Source: Rugalucina vietnamica
Lineage: Eukaryota; Mollusca; Bivalvia; Lucinida; Lucinidae
DNA length: 64,000 nt
NCBI GenBank assembly: GCA_964017185.1
Contig: OZ024870.1
Coordinates: 21,785,621 to 21,849,620, forward strand
Direction: 5' to 3'
Part shown: positions 11,045 through 21,600 of the stretch, piece by piece
How positions within the stretch are numbered: position 1 is the stretch's first letter
How the letters are laid out: every line of letters begins with the position of its first letter
Translations under genes and position numbers: made by a program
Notes under the pieces: generated by a model
Told to the model about the DNA's origin: nothing
Databases searched by the model: none
Seen by the model: the letters and a program-made list of their open reading frames with translations, nothing else

Positions 11045-11904
11045 CATCACAAAAACATATCCATGAAAAGTGTTCCCCTCATATCCCACTTTCATATAGC
11101 AAACTCACACCGTACAACCGGCGCCTTTGATGACAGATTATTAAGTAAACATTGATGACAGACGAATTGTTTTGGTTCATTTAGTAGGTGGGTGGTGTTT
11201 TTTGATTTTTAAACATTCTCAGAGAAATCCTCTGGTGTTCTGTGACTGGTAATTTAACTTGTAGATGTCTAAAGAGTTTACAGACGCATGATGAATATAT
11301 ACCTGTCACTATTAAGGCCAAACTTGGTCATCGTTACAGCGTTTTCACAAGAAAAGTCACGAAAATTGGTTACCTGCTCAGGGCTGGCGTCTTTCTGTTG
11401 TTTTTTTGCTGAATTTACTTATATACAATAAAAACTTCTATCATTTAACTACATTTCTGCCAAATCTGAATCCCCAGTTCGACAATGTAAAAAAACTGGA
11501 TGCCTTCAAAGATGACAGGTACTTGCAAAACGGTTGCCTTTGTCTACAGATGGATTTTGACATGGCTGTCTTTGATGACACCAGACAAATTTTAGTGGCT
11601 AACGTTGTAGACAGATCGGAATTTTACGAAGATACTTGAAAAAAGACTATTTTCACTGAGGATGGTCGCAACAGAGAAGAAAAATCAATTTCCACGTTGA
11701 GTCAAAATCATACTGGACTCATATTGCCGCTTTGAAGAAAAATAGCGGCTCATATGCAGTTCTGGTGCACCCACAACCTCATTTGAAGAATAAACACTCC
11801 TTAATGTGTTAACCTTATATCAGCTGGCCAACCTGCACTGCGCTACACTTCGTTTTTCGCTCACTCTATTGTGACTGAACATCGACAGGAACACCCTGTC
11901 GGTA

Positions 11905-12184
11905 CACCAGGATAGCATGTCCGTGAAAATTATACCCCAGTAAACTCCACTTTTATATAGTGAAAATGGGGTTAACATAGTCATATCTATTTTTCTTATT
12001 TTTGCTCAAAAACTTAGATTGTGGGTACTCGTTAGAACTGCCTCGCCGAGGTGGTTCTACCGTGTAGCCACAATCTATGGTTTGAGCAAAAATAAGAAAA
12101 TATATCGAAATTTTCAACTGAAAATTTCATATTTTTACAGCTGAAAAAGTTACTGTATAGTTATTATAGGCGCGTTTTCGTAAT
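11905..12184 (+). mobile_element. MITE family A (copy 3)
   Basis: Ends CACCAGGATAGCATGTCC and GTTTTCGTAATG, with a central palindrome around 12,015-12,090. It is nested inside the 2.7-kb element. Confidence 0.82.
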
Positions 12185-12257
12185 GTATATAACCTTTGAA
12201 TGATGGATTTTCGTTTGGTGAAATAGCAATATACATTGAAGGTTGTGATTGACAACT

Positions 12258-13295
12258 GGTCAGAATCAGAATAGTTTACTGGTGAAACGCCAAAATGACA
12301 ATACCTCACCAGGGGGTGCGCTTGGGGGAAAATTAGTCCCTGGCTCTCACAAGAGATTCGAATTTGGACACACAATCATCTGACATTTCAGAAGAGGAAA
12401 ACAGTGATTCAGGGAGGTTATTCCAGTCCCTGATAGTCTGGGGAAAGAAACTATATTTGTAGGCATCTTTACTAACTCGGGGTATCTGAAATGACAAAGA
12501 GTGTTGTCTTGTGGATAAGGTCATCCATTGGTATTCTGGCTTTACCGTTCAGACCTTTGTATAACAATATAAGTCTACTGTCCTTCCTCCCTTTCTATAG
12601 AGATTCCCAATTAAAGTGTCCCAAAATGTCAGTCATACTCCCGGTTTCAAAAACATAATTTCCAGTCACAAACCTTGCAGCACGGTTTTGAACCTTTCCT
12701 AATTCTTCATGGAGACACCGAGTGTGAGGATCCAAAACAGAGCTACCGTATTCCAGTACCGGTCCTTTATAAGCTTCTTCCTTGACACTTAGGGAACATG
12801 AATACCGATTTCTTCTCAAGTAAACAAGAGTCCTATTTGCCTTAGTACATACATTGGTGATTGAGTGTTCCATTTCAAATCATTTGTAATAGTTACACCA
12901 AGATATTTGATACTTTCCAGGACTGTGCCCTCAAGGGTATAAGTATATAGCCTTGATTTTACTAATGCGCTTATTTGTCAGCTGCATCATTTGCATTTGA
13001 CAGGTTGAAATCTCATACCACATTTACTTGCACAACTTCATAACCGATCAATATCTCTCTGCAGTTTCAATGTATCATCTTCCTTCCTAATTTCACGGTA
13101 GCAAACACAGTCATCAGCAAAAAGTCTGATTTCTGACTCTATAATATGAGATGTCATTAATGTACAAGGAAAACAATAACGGACCAAGAACGGTGCCCTG
13201 AGGGACACCAGACACCACAGGAGCCCAATCTGATCTCACCGTTTACAACTACCCTTTGTTGTCTGAAGCAAAGAAAAGCATTAATCCAATTCAAT
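12258..13295 (-). pseudogene. 5'-truncated LINE (jockey/CR1-like), RT and C-terminal region
   Basis: Read on the minus strand in shifting frames. Near 13,180-13,290 it gives [20 protein letters not shown] and then the [12 protein letters not shown]-type motif (broken by a frameshift). Near 13,120 comes the catalytic [11 protein letters not shown] motif (FxDD box). At 12,595-12,873 comes a 92-residue frame with TLVYLRRNRYSCS and KVQNRAARFVTGNY, and at 12,333-12,524 SFFPQTIRDWNNLPESL. This order is the standard C-terminal half of a jockey/CR1-type retrotransposon. Frameshifts make it dead. A 3'-end piece (about 12,258-12,335) has a relative at 60,333-60,420. Confidence 0.85.
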
Positions 13296-14012
13296 GTTGT
13301 CATCAATGTTAGCCACGAAAATTGAATTATTCCCATATCGTCATCAAAGACAGCCACTTAAAAATTCATCTGTAGACAAAGGCAGCCATTTTCTGCCTAC
13401 CTGTTGTTTTTGAGGGCATGCCATTTCTTTATTATACAGAATTGCGAATTCAGATTTGGCAGAAATGTAGTTAAATGATAGAAGTTTTATTGTATATAAG
13501 TAAATTCAGCAAAAAACAACAGAAAGACGCCAGCCCTGAGCAGGTAAACAAATTTTCGTGACTTTTCTTGTGAAAACGCTGAAACGATGACCAAGTTTGG
13601 CCTTAATAGTGACAGGTATGTCTTCATCATGCGTCTGTAAACTCTTTAGACATCTACAAGTTAAATTACCAGTCACAGAACACCAGAGGATTTTTCTGAG
13701 AATGCTTAAAAATCAAAAAACATCACCCACCTACTGAATGAACCAAAACAATTCGTCTGTCATCAATGTTAATAATCTGTCATCAAAGGCGCCGGTTGTA
13801 CGGTGTGAAACTGGGGTTTACAGGGGTATGTCTACTTTTCTTATGCTTGATCCAAAACATATAGAGATTGTGGGTACTCGTTAGAACCGCACGTGTACCC
13901 ACAATCCGGATGTTTTGAGCAAAAATATTGAAAGAATCATTTATTTTTCCAATGAAATTTTCAAGTTTTGCTTCTAAAAAAAAAAATGTTGTATGGGCAA
14001 GTTTTCGTAATG

Positions 14013-14350
14013 CATTGTTGGTTTCCCCATGGTGCGGCTCATATGTTATATACAGTTCTAAAGATCACTTGCCTGGAATTGGCATATTGATGGACACATT
14101 GTTTTCGTTGTTGTTGACAATGTAACACAACCAGAATCTGGACCAGACAGGATACGATTCATTTGTCATCCATTCACTCCTCCGAAAAGTCGCGACGGTA
14201 AAACAATACATGTACTACATGTACATGTACAAAATATCGGTCAACCATTTACGAGATATTTGTTTTACAAATGCACGCCATTTTATCACTGAAAAAGACA
14301 TACACTTTCATTTAAATAAAAAAAGCGAGGTATTCGATGTTGGTGTATCA
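14013..14350. other. Distal upstream region of the phosphatase gene, no gene seen
   Basis: Contains a CATGTACATGTAC run near 14,215-14,230. No open frame of substance. Confidence 0.4.
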
Positions 14351-14352
14351 TT

Positions 14353-14391
14353 ATGTTTCTTTCTTTCTTTCTTTTTCTTTCTTTCTTTCTG

Positions 14392-14435
<44 letters not shown>

Positions 14436-14436
14436 T
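14353..14436 (+). repeat. (CTTT)n microsatellite
   Basis: About 20 CTTT units with two interruptions. Overlapping open frames (phenylalanine/serine-leucine runs, or lysine-glutamate on the other strand) are translations of it. Confidence 0.95.
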
Positions 14437-14592
14437 TCATCAGCAGACTCACGACTGTGCTGATTTGTACATTTTTGTTTATCTTAAGATTAAAAATGAG
14501 GTCAGGAACCACTCTTAACCTGTTATTTTCAGTTCGAGTCACAGGTGAGCCACAAACTGAATCGTTCCTAAATATAGATTTTTACCTATGTG

Positions 14593-14600
14593 ACGTCACA
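14593..14600 (+). promoter_or_regulatory. Consensus CRE upstream of DUSP
   Basis: Perfect TGACGTCA inside the 12-bp palindrome TGTGACGTCACA, about 250 bp above the TATA box. Vertebrate DUSP1 promoters use CREs, so the match is plausible; function here is inference. Confidence 0.65.
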
Positions 14601-14709
14601 GGTAAATAAACCCAAAATGGTAATATTATGATGATTTAATTTGTGTCTATAAATCCATCCTTTATCTCACCACTTAAAGTTATTGAATTGTTTAATTTAT
14701 TTTACTATC

Positions 14710-14745
14710 ACCGGAAATGATTTTATGAATGATTATCCTTAAAGG
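14710..14745 (+). promoter_or_regulatory. ETS site plus CArG-like site (possible SRE)
   Basis: ACCGGAAAT (14,710-14,718) matches an ETS/Elk site. CCTTAAAGG (14,737-14,745), about 20 bp further on, resembles a CArG box but has five rather than six A/T bases. Together they suggest a serum-response-like module, weakly supported. Confidence 0.35.
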
Positions 14746-14847
14746 CATAACTAATAAATTGGGAACTACTTTTTCTCGCGCATTTATCTCCGATATTTCA
14801 TTCATAATCAGCGGAAACGCTGAGCTCCATTCATAAAATCTGTTCAC

Positions 14848-14855
14848 TATAAAAG
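14848..14855 (+). promoter_or_regulatory. TATA box of DUSP
   Basis: TATAAAAG lies 94 bp before the chosen start codon. It predicts a transcription start near 14,875-14,885 and a short 5' leader. Confidence 0.7.
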
Positions 14856-14860
14856 GCTCA

Positions 14861-14876
14861 AGCGTACATGTACGCT
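14861..14876. promoter_or_regulatory. 16-bp perfect palindrome at the core promoter
   Basis: AGCGTACATGTACGCT sits between the TATA box and the expected transcription start. Its role is unknown; it could be a dimeric factor site. Confidence 0.45.
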
Positions 14877-14941
14877 TAATAGTTGATAGCGTATAGCCAA
14901 AGGGAAAACATTAACAATCATTGAAAAATAGGAAAAAGTGA

Positions 14942-15377
14942 ATGAAAAACTCAATGCGCCAATTGGAAGGAAAAGTTTGTAATAACATATCCCTGGATAT
15001 GTCTTGTGAAGAGGCTACAATCGCGAAGGGGGTGAGTCCGAAAGTTGTAGCGGATTGTCTACAAAATGCAACGAATTCAACGCTCATTATGGACTGTCGG
15101 CCATTTATGGCCTTCAACGAGAAACATATCAAATCTTCATCGAATGTGCACTGTCCACCGATTCTGAAGAGGAGATCTAACGGGTTTGTGTCGCTTGAAA
15201 ACATTGTACCCTGTGAAAGACAGAGAAAATCCTTGCAGGCTGGACATTACCGTAATGTGATTGTTTGTGACGCGGACACGGTCGATCTCAGTGCTCCCTC
15301 TAAAGACTCGAACCTAAACTCAGTGATCAAAAGTCTCAGGCAGCAGGTGGACATAGACTTGGTGCTGTTCATAGTCG
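14942..15377 (+). CDS. DUSP: DUSP exon 1 (rhodanese domain, MAPK docking motif)
   Basis: Ends at donor G|GTAAGT with one base of a split Gly codon. Encodes 145 residues including the KRR docking motif. Confidence 0.92.
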
Positions 15378-15609
15378 GTAAGTTAATACATTCCAGCTTC
15401 TTCTTTTTGATTAGAATTGTATGTGTAAGCGTCAACAGTTGAAATGTGGCCTGATCATACTGATAGTGAGGTTGCAAAGGCATATGCGTTGCTAGCGTCT
15501 AGTTTGAGGGGGTGTACTAAACGCCGATTAAAAGCCACAAGAAAAACAGCAAGTTGACAATGTTACTACTGTAGGTGTGACTATAGCGCAAATCCACAAT
15601 CATTTAATT

Positions 15610-15664
<55 letters not shown>

Positions 15665-18600
15665 TTAAAGTATCGTTTTACGAGTATAAACAGTAAGAGT
15701 TCAGAAAATTTAACAGTTTTAATTTTCCCATCGTCATAAATACATGTACATATGTACAAACTGTTGTTAACAGGCTTTACGAACTGTTTCAGAATCATGT
15801 ATTTATTTGAAGTATACATATTTATTAAAATACCATTTTTACGAGTCGGGTCGAATTTTTCTGTCGTCATAAATACAACGTCAGGTCTGCAAACGTCACT
15901 GCAAAAATACAATGTACGAACTGTTATAAACATGCTTGAAATACAATGGTACGAACAACAATGTCAAACTGTTTGGCCCACATGTAAAATAGAATGATAA
16001 CGATAAGCGAAAATCTTAGATGAGGGTCTGGATGGGGGGTCCTGGTATTCACTAATCATTAAAAATTTAGCCATTTATTCACTGTCATTAAAAATTTGGC
16101 CTATTCATTAAAATTGGCTATATTATTCATTAAAATATGATGATTACTAGTCACGGAATCTTCACCCAACTTATATCCATAAGCATAAAGGTGTTCCCCA
16201 CCTAAGTGTTCCCATATTTCAAGCCACAAGGGCTAGTTCCATGATATCAAACTACAGACTACTGAGAGCAACCTTGATTTTTACATCTTGAGAGAAGCGT
16301 ATATACTCTGCTAGACCAAAAAGTTTCATGGAGACTTTCGGAAATACTGATTGTTTTAGCAAATCCCCTTTTAAATCGGTTGGGCGTATAATCCCCTCCA
16401 TCTTAAAAACTGAATACGCTCTAAGTTATGAATATCAAAGGTTATTTAAGATAAAATTGTTACTTCAGGGGTAAATCTTGAGCTCCATCGTCGGGAGACT
16501 AAAAAATACACCAATCAAAGACGAGGACTCAAAAGATTTAGTGAGCTACCCGACGATGGAGATCATTTGGTTGTTTATATTTAGTGAAGTAGTTAGTATT
16601 GGAGTAAGTATGTGATGTATGGATTTGTGATGTACAGATTTGTGCTCATGCTTTATTGTACAACACCTTTTTGATGTCTTAAATACCGAGCGAGCGAAGC
16701 GAGCGAGGAAAAAAATATGTAGAGCCATATAAATTGCCAGATAGCTTTGCATTAACGTTTGTATCTGATTTCAAAATACACTTTAATTATGTTCTGTCAT
16801 ATTAAAAGCAAGATGATGCCCATCCAAAGAAAAGATTATCATTATAGAAACTTACATGATGTCCTTGGATCTAATTGTATGCCTGATTGAACAGTAACTT
16901 TTCGAATTGTTTTCTGCAGTAGCCAGCCAACAAAGCAAGCGATGAAAACTATAATTGTGACACACAGAAAATGTAAGGAAAACATTCTCAACACCCTTAG
17001 TACAGATTGCGCAGTACATTTAATATCGTAAAGTACTAAGTGACTGAGCAAGGACAAAAATGAAAATTTCCATAAGAAAATGTCAGAAAACATTACCTAT
17101 ACCTTATGTTCAAAGGACAATGTGGGGTAATAGAATAAAAGAAAATACATTTACATAAGCAAACAAAACAGTGATTTAATATCGTAAAGTACTAAGTGAC
17201 TGAGCAAGGACAAAAATGAAAATTTCCATACGAAAATGTCAGAAAACATTACCTATACCTTATGTTCAAACGACAATGTGGGGTAATAGAATAAAAAGAA
17301 AATACATATACATAAGCAAACAAAACAGTGAAATACTATCTGGCTCAGTAAACATCCAGAATTTTTTCATTATTTTTCTCTGCCTGCAAATGGCACATTT
17401 ATTTTGCGATTGGTCCATGAGGTGAGCCCCAACAGGCTTGGCTACAAGACATATGTCTTTCCAAATATTCAAGGATTTCTGAAATATGAACACAACATAA
17501 GAACTAAATCGGGTCTGGGGGGCTCGTCCCCCAGACCCCAGAAAAAATGAAATTCTGGAATGTCAAGGAGGCCATCTACGAAAAAAAATTCCATAGCCAA
17601 ATTTTAGCATATTCATTATTCTTTAAAATGTTATTATTCACTATTCATTAAATTACTCTGCTATTCATTAAAAATTTACATTTATTCATTATTCTTTAGG
17701 ACCTCATTATTCACTAATCATTATTTCTTTTGCTCATTATTCACTCTCATTAAAAATTTTAGGCCATTATTCACTAATCATTATACCCCATCCAGACCCT
17801 CTTAGATATGAAAGTCATTACATGGAAATTACAGCGAAAACAATCGCGTACCAAAGATCCGTACCAAAGTTCTGTATATATAGAGAAGCACCCGTCTCGA
17901 CTTTATTGCATGTATGTGTGTTGAACTGTGTTTCCATCCGGAAAACATGCCCATGAAATCTATAGTAAAACTGTGGTATGCAAGGGTATACCTATTTTTC
18001 TTTAAAGGTTTTGCTCCAAAACACAGATTGTGGGTGCTCGTTAGAACCGCCTCGGTTATAATGTGTACCCACAATCTATGTTTTGAGCTGAAACATAAGA
18101 AAAATATGAAAAAAAAAATCTACTGAAAAATTTTTACAGCTTCAGAAAATTCTATATATTGCATGGGCACGTTTTCGTAATGCGGAATATGTCGGTATAA
18201 AATATATACATGCAGCGTTTTTTACCTCCACATCCTGCATCCTGCTTGGATGCAAAGTTTTTAATTTTGATGGGTTGATGATGCAAACATTTGCTATGAA
18301 AACTAGTAGGGAGCTGGTCCAAATGATATTGAATCTTGCGAGTCCATAGGCCCATAGTCTCAAAATTGTAAATAAATCACTGTACATTAATCAAAAATAG
18401 TATTATTTTCATTGAAAACAATGTCGTCAATGTATTTTATATATTTATACAAACTATTTTGTCATACACAGATGAGCCGCCACATGGGAAAACCGACAAT
18501 CAACATATGCGATAAAAAAAAGAGAAAAAAAGACGCAGAACTGTACAAATGATCAACATATTTGTTTTCGCTAAACAGATAGTACAATTAATCATCTTCT

Positions 18601-21600
18601 TAAATCTGCAATTTGAAGCTTCTAACTAATTTCTGTGAGTGCACAGACCAGTTTCTGTCTGACTGGTTCTAACGAGTACCCACATTCTGTTTTGAAGCAA
18701 AAATAGGTATACCCCTGCATACCCCAGTTTTGCTATATAAAAGTGGGGTTCAAGGGGGTATACTTGTCACGGACATGTTTTCCTGATGTTAAGTTGCATG
18801 GCTGGCATTTGCCACATTAAGCCCCGTTTACACATTCACGGTTTCCTCTACGATTCACCACGATTCACCCCGGTTTCTCATGGTCAGAAAAATCGGGATG
18901 GATCGTGGTGAATCGTGGCGAAAAGTGGAAATATTCAGTATCACTACGATTCTAGTAAGAATGTCCACGGTATTACTACGGTGTCTGTAAGGAGTCTCTA
19001 CGAATCAATGACGATTCATGACGGCAACGCTACGGTCAATGAGGATTAACCACGGTGACACAACGAATGCTCACGGTGCTTGTACGGTTCGATACGGTAT
19101 TAGTACGATTCACGGCGGTAGCCGTCATGGCCAATCGTGGAGCTCCGTAGCGAAACCTTGGATGATTCGTAGGACAACCGTACACAATTCGTGGTGAATC
19201 GTGAGAGTTCGTGGCGTCAAAGATTCCACGGTTTCGCTACGGAGCTCCACGATTGGCTACGATCTCTCACGAATAGCCGCGAATATAGCTACGGTGTCAG
19301 TACGAATAAGCACGATTCCGCTACGGTTGCGCTACGAATTAGGCCACGCCCATTTACCACCACGATTCGCCACGGTACGCCACGAATGTTTTAAACAGAC
19401 GAATCGTAGCGCCACCGTAGCCAAAAATCGTGAATGTGTAAACAGGGCTTAACATACACGTTGCGCACATTAGATGTGCATTGTACTTGTTTCACGGCCC
19501 AGTTTCTTACTACACAGCTCAGTCGAAGTCGGAATCTTCGAGGACACGGTCCGAATTAGAGACTTCGATTTCTAAAGACAACATCCCCCGCAAAGTGACG
19601 ATGATTTTCTTATGAATTAAATTGACTTTATTTAATAACATGGTGTTAACTGCGGTATCTCCCCCGCTGCGCTTTTAAGCCTTTTGAAATCAATCGAGTC
19701 TATTTGCCCAAATACGGATCAAAGCCCAAAAGTAACTAGGACATAAACCGCAGCCTTGTCCTATTCCGGCAATAAAACTTTAAGGATTCTTTCTCAGGAA
19801 ACTCATATTTTTGGGGCGTTTGCGATCAGTTCGCCGACCTTTGGATGGTTTGCAGGTTTTAGTTTGTTGCGATCAGACTATTTAGACATTGACTGCTCGG
19901 TCTGTGTACTGGCCTATGTTTTCGGTCATATGGCACAAGATATATTTGAGCCGCCTCATGGGAAAACCAACAATTTACATAGGCGAAAACAAAGGCGCAG
20001 ATCAGCTTCGCAGTAACTGCGAAGCTGATCAGCGTCTTTGTTTTCGCTACTCGGATAGTATAATTCCTAAATCCGAAATTTAGAGCTTTTATCTCTTTTC
20101 TGTGACTGTACAGGTCGGTTTGTGTCGGACCTGGTCGGAAACCACAACGTTTGTTTTCCCACGAGGCGGCTCATTTATTATTCATGGCTGCAATCATTGG
20201 AACAAAGTTGTCAATAGTGTCAATAACTGAGCCCTAGCGTGAGAAAACAAACAATTTGGGTTCCGACCAGGTCCGACACAAACCGGGCTGTACAGTCACA
20301 GAAGATGGTTAGAGGCTTGAAATTTTGGCTACAAGTAGAAGAGGAATTGCACGAATCGTGTAGCGAAAACAAAGGCGCTGATCAGTTTCGCAGTTACTGC
20401 GAAGCTGATCTGCGCCTTTGTTTTCGCCTATGCAGATTGTTGCTTTTCCCATGCGGTGGCTCAATTTTAAGGCGATTGTCAACCAATAGGTCAGTGGTTT
20501 GCCGATAACCGTGCTTTTGGCATAATCAATTAAGATACATGATAAACTAAAACTACGTTCAAATGATTGTTTCATGTGTGCCAAATTTTGAAACATTGAA
20601 CTATAATATTTTGGCGATGTTTCAAAAGTTTATGATTTTAATTCCCTTTCATGGTGTCATGTGAATCGTATAATCAATACAACTTAACCAACTGACACTT
20701 ATTCTCGCTTTGTTGAGAAATAATCAAACGTAATAAGAAGCAATAAATTTGTTTTAATGTTAATTTCAAAAGTTTGAAAAGTCGCAGATTTGATATTAAA
20801 CCAATTTCGCCGATTTTGTACTTAACGCACATGCACTTTAAAGGCGTAGTTCAGTTACGCATGAGGGGGCGAGAATATAGAAAATACACACATCTGCAAT
20901 GTTCTCGTCGGTACATCGTGATACCTTCACGCCTCTCTCTCGGAAGTGGAACGAGGTACCGAAGTGGAGCGGAGTGGCGGTTAAATAGCCAGCTGATCTA
21001 GCTATTCACAGGTGCAGCAGTTGGGATTCTTTGTATATATATCCTGCCGAGTTTCATTCATCCTTGTAGATAGAAATGAGCCGCATCGTAAGAAAACCGG
21101 ATTTTTGCCTAAGCGAAACCAAAGGCGCAGATCAGCTTCGCAGTAACTGCGAAGCTGATCAGCGCCTTTGGTTTCGCTAAACGGATAGTACAATTTGTCA
21201 TCTTCTTAAATCCAAAATTTCAAGCTTCTAGCCTGCTTCTGTGACGGTACAGGCCGGTTTATGTCGGAACTGGTCAGAACTTCCGAAGACCGGTTTTCTC
21301 GTTTCGCACCTCAAATCATAAGCTCGATAAGTACCCCATCTGTGAATGGAGTAATTAAGATCAAAGCGATGATAACCCTCCACTGAGAAAAAATGATTCT
21401 CCATACTCCACCTAATTAGCCTTAATGAGTATGTCTGGAAAAACGGCTTAGAAATTTGCTCTGGTGCGGAAAACGGTCCCTTCCTCAGAATACCAGCTTT
21501 TCTTGATGCAAGGGAAACGCTTCGTCCAGAAGTGGTCTCATTATGTTTCCGGGGGCCCTCGTGGTGTGCACTCATGAGTGTTGCACCCACGAGTGTTTTT

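Larger units (their letters stand above)
11106..13807. mobile_element. 2.7-kb TIR element with 5-bp target duplication
   Basis: The ends CACACCGTACAACCGGCGCC (11,106) and its exact inverse (to 13,807) form a 20-bp perfect terminal inverted repeat. The repeat continues imperfectly as arms of about 500 bp (11,106-11,612 and 13,300-13,807). AAACT flanks both sides (11,101-11,105 and 13,808-13,812). The 5-bp duplication and a terminal CAC recall Transib or Chapaev-like elements, but no transposase is visible, so the class is a guess. The interior contains a family A MITE and a LINE fragment, which account for much of the length. Confidence 0.85.
11045..14012 (+). mobile_element. MITE family A (copy 4), split by a 2.7-kb insertion
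   Basis: The left piece is 11,045-11,105 and the right piece 13,808-14,012. Rejoined and counting the duplicated AAACT once, it is about 261 bp, the normal family length. The join falls in the conserved word TATAGCAAAACTGGGG of intact copies, so the interior is a clean insertion. Confidence 0.8.
16022..17801. mobile_element. 1.78-kb TIR element with 6-bp target duplication
   Basis: Starts GAGGGTCTGGATGGGG and ends with its inverse CCCCATCCAGACCCTC. TTAGAT flanks both ends (16,016-16,021 and 17,802-17,807). The subterminal regions are filled with ATTCATTA / TTATTCACTAATCATTA words in mirrored order (16,050-16,140 and 17,600-17,785), which look like multiple transposase-binding sites. No transposase ORF was seen, so it is non-autonomous. 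Few DNA transposon groups make 6-bp duplications; the group is left open. Confidence 0.82.

Noticed and set aside
14210-14609. Phenylalanine/serine-leucine-rich frames
   Set aside because: Translations of the (CTTT)n tract; no known domain.
16022-17801. Polinton/Maverick, because of the 6-bp duplication
   Set aside because: Far too short, with no polymerase or integrase and termini unlike the AG-type ends of Polintons.
19191-19452. Two overlapping arginine/threonine-rich frames
   Set aside because: They lie entirely inside the TTAA-flanked word-mosaic element.
20309-20596. Recurrent open frames with ENKGADQLRSNCEADQRLCF-like peptides (also near 21,002, 23,410, 41,857, 44,322, 47,209, 51,617)
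   Set aside because: They coincide with the family B hairpin in every case and have no start, splice or domain context; they are translations of the MITE.
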